DNA of 64,000 bases from Warburgia ugandensis. Lineage: Eukaryota; Streptophyta; Magnoliopsida; Canellales; Canellaceae. Below the pieces are notes generated by a model. That model did no database searches. It had not been told where the DNA came from and saw only the letters and a list, made by a program, of their open reading frames with translations. Location of the stretch: positions 46,937,880 through 47,001,879 of the forward strand of contig CP141132.1 of the NCBI GenBank assembly GCA_035236585.1, given 5' to 3'. The position numbers were made by a program, and so were the translations under genes. This document shows positions 59,771 through 64,000 of this stretch, piece by piece (position 1 is the stretch's first letter; every line of letters begins with the position of its first letter).

Positions 59771-62700
59771 TATATATGGGGAAGAAGAGAGGGAAACCTA
59801 TTTGATATACCTTTTATGCCCTTCTCTTGAGATCTCTAGCACAATCTTTTGCTCTTCTATCTTCTTTCTTCAATTTACAATGTCTCAACAAGCTTGTGCT
59901 TGTGTAAGTAGTTTCATCATCGAAATATGGAAGTTTATACAGTTTTGAATCTAAAAGGAATTCATAATCACATGTTATGCAATTTTATAAAATATGATGC
60001 ATAATGAGCAGTATAATAAGACTCTAAAATCTCAATCATGCTTTACAAATCAATGTCATGCCAAACCAATTCAAATTATTAGTTTCAATACATACTATTG
60101 TTTCAAAGACAATAGTCTTTGCAAGGTATTTTACAAGATATGACAGATCACCACAACTCATGGAATGCATTATCTCACAAATTTACACATCCAAATTGGA
60201 TAGTGAATCATCGTCGAAATCAATAAACAAAAAGCATTTAAATCATATATTGCTTTAATATAATCAATGTGTCTTAGTAAACATGCATTATTACCATCAA
60301 AACCTCCTCGAGGTCTCATATGTGTAGAAACACTCATAATTAGGCCACTTGCCATTGGTCACGAGTACTCATTATAGACTTGAAATCCCAAGGCACCTGT
60401 GCTATCACGCTATAAATATACATCTTAAAATAATGGACTCTCTATGTGATGGATAAGACCCAATCTAATCTATGGCTATCATGCTAATACCAAGTGGATA
60501 GACTCTCTACACAGTGTGAGCAATGTGTACACAATGCTCAGGCCATGACCTTGCCCATGCTGTCATCTTAACCTGAATTTGGCCTTTTTTAGCCAGGTAT
60601 CTAGCATACACATACAATTTTAGAAGGGAAATAATTAGTCCCCAACCTTCCTAGCACAATGTCCACTAGCCCAATATGTCTGTCATAACATAATAATACT
60701 AGGCATCATCACATGCTGATATAATGGATAAAACCATAAAAATTCATGCTTTAGTGAAATCATGCAATTCAAACCTCAAGATACGATATAGCTATGTAAA
60801 AGAAACCCTCACAAGGGTTGAGTTGAGAATTGTACATTCCTTGTCATTTCCTAACTAATGAAGTCCATGTATTTTCAAATATATTTCATGTACAAATTTC
60901 CAATTAGATTGTAAAATAAATCGCATTCCAAACTAATAAGTTGCATGAAATACAAGTATGCTAATTATATAAATTAGAAATCTCAAAATCCTAACTTTTG
61001 AGCATTTTCAAACATGATAGAGCAATTATCAATGGTTTCCATGTTTCAGGAAAGCATATCAATGTTGAAAATACCTACCTCCTTTGATATGCTACTCCGT
61101 TCAATTATATCTCTTCTTCCAGTCACCATCAATCAACCTTCTCTATTGATGTTCTAGAGTTCTTATCAATGTTGGGTCACATAAAAAATTTGTTTTAATT
61201 AGAGCATGACTGCTTAGATCATCATAAACCATCTAATTTTTCCACTGATCATAGATTACATGGAGGAATATATGATCAATTCAGCCCTAGATCTACCATC
61301 CATTCACCAAATCAATGATCCAATAGTTTAAAGTTACATCACAATTCAAATAACCCTATTGATAATGATCTAGATCTAAAAGTTTACTCCAATAGGTTAC
61401 AATGATCTAATTTAGTGTTTCAAGGTTTGATCCTATATTCTTAGTATTTAACCATAAACTTAAGGTCATGATCGTATAGTGAAGGGTCTTGATTTAGTGA
61501 TTTCCTTTCATGATCCATGTTTTTCGATGATTGGATTGGTTATTAAGGGTTTAAGCTCATTAATTATAACCTTGGAAAGGTTGCTAGAGTTCTGATCACT
61601 AACTAAACAATGTGTACATCAACAAATTAATGATACTTATTTAATCCATTAGTTTCCTAAAAATTAGTGCCCTGATCTAAATTTTTTTAGAGTATCTTAA
61701 CTTAATAAAGGTCAAGGTACACAATGGTGGAATCTAATCACTGATCAGACATTGCCAGGTCCTTATTCCTTTACTTTTTGATTGGACAGTAGAGAAAGTC
61801 CAATCCATTTCTATTCAAATTTTATAGTTTCTATTATATCCAAGTTAACTTAGTGTTTCAAAACTCATCAATGATGTTTGATCATTGATCAGGTGCCATT
61901 AAATACTATTTTCATAATAACTAATGGACGACTAAGATTGTCTGATCAATTTCTAGCCTATAGCGACAATCTCAGTCAAATCGAAGCTATATCAAGTATG
62001 TATTTACCAATTTCTAAGCTAGGATTAAGAAATAGACAGCTAGATTATCTCAAAAATCTAAATTTAGCATGAAATTGTATGGATCTTGCTAAAGATCTCA
62101 AATCAAGAATAGGGTTTAACAGATCTTACCTCTAAATCACATCTCACTCAACCATGATTGCCAAAGAAGGGGATTGATAGTCATTTTCCTATGACAATTT
62201 CCCATTTTCATTGTGCTGGTCTCCTGTCTGATCTACCCACTTGATTATACTTTGGGGCTTTTGTAGACCCAGGTAGGGGAAACACACTAGTGAAAGTTAA
62301 TCTTTGATCAGTTGCTATTTCATCATAGTCACTAAGCGAAACCGGTGGTCGGCGGAAGGATCCACACAGTGATCATCTTTCTTCTCACAGTCTCTCTCTT
62401 CCTCTTCTTCCTTCTTCCTTCTTCCTCTTTCTTCTTTTCTTCTCTTCTCCCCATATTCTCCTTCTTCCTCCTTCTCGGGTTTTCTTTCCCTCTATCCACT
62501 TGAGAGGAATAGATCATTTGGTCTATTTCATTTTACTTAAGTGGGGAGGGGTGTTGATATCAATTTGGGCCTCCTCCTTTAGTAATGCTTTTTCTAACTA
62601 AAATGCCCTTCTCATTCATAAGTTTCATAACTTCTCCATCCTAACTCTGATTTTTGTGTTCATTGTGTGGTTGGAATCATTTTTCCATGTACAATCCAAA

Positions 62701-62840
62701 TTTTGACATTTTGGGGTTCAATTAGGTGTCTTTCTAAAGGTAAATTCTGTGTAACCTAAACATAAAAATTTTCTAATTTGCATTTATCAAAATTAATTCA
62801 TAATCATTTGAAATGGAATTTAAAAATTAAGGTTGTTACA
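59771..62840 (-). repeat. LTR D: Tekay-type LTR, minus strand, 3' end missing
   Basis: The minus strand starts TGTAACAACCTTAATTTTT at 62840. Near its other end it has the motif TTTACAATGTCTCAACAAGC (59874-59893), which parallels TTTACAATATCTCAGCAAGC in the Tekay2-family LTR at 41038, so it belongs to a related family. The left (3') end is lost at the junction with element C near 59770. No coding region seen. A CT-rich stretch lies at 62390-62490. Confidence 0.65.
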
Positions 62841-64000
62841 AAGGTTTTTGCTAGGGCATTCTTACAAAAGTGATGCGCTGCATCGGATCCCGGCTATATT
62901 GGAAAATGGGCAAGGGCTACTAGAGCATCCCCTCAAAAGCGATGCGTTGCATTAGAACCTAGGTGCAATTGAAAGTAAGAATAGGTTGATGTCATGAGGG
63001 TGGAGAAGTGCATGGGTAAATAGGCTATCTATCACCACATGAAATATAGGGACATTGATAGGTGAGAGTTTGGAGTTAGTAGATATAATGAAATGTAGAA
63101 AAGTCAACATCTATTATATCCAAGAAACTAAGTAGAAAGGAGTTAAAACTAAATAAATCAATGGGTATAAGCTCTGGATATAGGAATGGACAATAACAAA
63201 AATGGCATAGGCATAGTGGTGGATAAAGAATTAAAGGATAAAGTTATAGACGCAAAAGAACTAGTGGTAGAATTATAATAATAAACCTTTTTCTAAGAGA
63301 GCAAATCATAAATGTTATAAGTGCATACACACTATAAGTAGGGTTAAAAGATATAGTTAAGAGATAATTTTGGGGGGATGTGTAGGGATTCATACAAAAA
63401 ATACCCAACACGGAGGAGATATTTATAGTAGCAGACTTAAATGGCCATGCAAGAAAATAAAAGGAAGGATATGATAGGGTACATGGAGGGTTTGGTATTG
63501 GAGAACGAAATGAGGTGGGAGAAGCTATACTCAATTTTGCTTTGGCATATAACCCAACCCTTGCAAACACTTTCTTCAAGAAGAGGGATGAACACTTAAT
63601 AACCTTTAAAAGTGGACTCTATAAAAGCTAAATAGACTTTTTGTTACTTAGGAATATCGAATGATCAATGTGTAAGGATTGTAAGGTGATACCTAGTGAG
63701 AGATTAACCTCACAACATAGGTTAATGGTTATGGATATCTAAATTAAAAGATGGAAGAAAGGAAATGAAATTAGTAGGTATCCAAAAACTAAGTGTGGGA
63801 ATTAAAAAGGGGAGAAAATAACCTCACTCACAAATAAGTTGATGATGGGAGGAGACTATAACAATGAAACAAAAGTAATTACCATGTAGATTAATATGGC
63901 CTAGTCCATTAAGAAAGTGGTAAAAGATTTCATAGGTGTATCTAAAGGTAAAAGGAAATTACTAAAGGAAACTTGGTGGTGGAGTAAAGCAATGCAAAAT
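62841..64000 (+). mobile_element. LINE (RTE-like) 5' part with endonuclease domain, running off the window
   Basis: Two 5' units with a 69-bp period (cores GATGCGCTGCAT at 62872 and GATGCGTTGCAT at 62941) are followed by a decayed apurinic-type endonuclease on the plus strand. It shows LELVDIMKCRKVNIYYIQET (63076-63135, with the catalytic Glu), NGIGIVVDKELKDKV (63201), ISAYT (near 63320), ADLNGHA (63431), YDRVHGGFGIGERNEVGEA (63470), IDFLLL (63632) and TSQHRL (63707). The wording is that of the CFDP2/RTE-type endonuclease, which nicks target DNA. In-frame stops (for example TAG at 63136) and frame changes make it a pseudogene. RT would lie beyond 64000. LTR D adjoins its start. Confidence 0.8.
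62848..62985. repeat. 69-bp tandem repeat, two units, at the LINE 5' end
   Basis: Units starting GCTAGGGCATTC and GCTACTAGAGCATCC share CAAAAGTGATGCGCTGCAT-like cores. This is relatively CpG-rich compared with its surroundings and probably part of the LINE 5' untranslated region. Confidence 0.6.

Noticed and set aside
62332-62517. 61-codon lysine/arginine-rich minus frame
   Set aside because: Arises from a CT-rich simple stretch in LTR D.
1-64000. CRISPR arrays, bacterial operons, rRNA or tRNA genes, organelle DNA
   Set aside because: No regularly spaced perfect repeats with unique spacers, no ribosomal or tRNA signatures, and all recognisable coding sequence is of plant transposable elements.

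Overview
This window is repeat-dense DNA from a seed plant with a large genome. I find no host protein gene, rRNA or tRNA that I can support. Nearly all recognisable sequence belongs to transposable elements of plant type: Ty3/gypsy chromoviruses of the Tekay/Del kind with very long LTRs (3.5-4.8 kb), LTRs and gag-pol remains of an OTA (Athila/Tat-like) Ty3/gypsy group, one CACTA (En/Spm) DNA transposon with TNP2-like and Ulp1-like coding remains, and the start of an RTE-like LINE. The sequence is AT-rich, and CpG is scarce except in one block. I cannot name the species.

Layout. 480-2362: two LTR fragments of a family called B here, in opposite orientations. 2366-2931: a chromovirus integrase fossil on the minus strand. 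2932-5782: an LTR of family A on the minus strand. 6143-17595: a complete-structured Tekay element (Tekay1) with two LTRs, a primer-binding site, gag, protease, RT, RNase H, integrase and chromodomain regions, a polypurine tract and a perfect 5-bp target duplication ATGTG; its coding part is decayed. 17601-20350: non-coding sequence and a probable OTA LTR (family E). 21290-23597: minus-strand OTA gag-protease-RT remains joined to part of LTR A. 23598-30199: a 5'-truncated Tekay element (Tekay2) with a 4.8-kb 3' LTR that carries a CpG-rich block. 30200-36058: a B fragment, OTA gag remains and a third LTR A, with a solo LTR B (32365-34068, target duplication TGCAT) nested in it. 36059-40217: the 3' part of a B element with its polypurine tract and LTR. 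40614-44999: a second LTR of the Tekay2 family on the minus strand. 45000-59770: a minus-strand chromovirus (element C), whose 5' LTR is interrupted by the CACTA element at 52997-59404. 59771-62840: another Tekay-type LTR (D). 62841-64000: an RTE-like LINE running off the window.

The retrotransposons are treated as fossils. Nesting gives a relative order: LTR A copy 3 is older than the solo LTR B inside it; element C is older than the CACTA element inside it; Tekay1 is a fairly late arrival, its two LTRs differing by about 4% over the stretch compared by hand. The chromodomains in three of the chromoviruses fit insertion into heterochromatin, which would explain this pile-up.

No new biological system could be demonstrated. 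The observations most worth following are the CpG-rich block in the Tekay2 LTR (26581-26778), the perfect 15-bp palindrome kept in two diverged Tekay2-family LTRs, the similar 3'-terminal signature of three different LTR families, and the Ulp1-like protease remains in the CACTA element.
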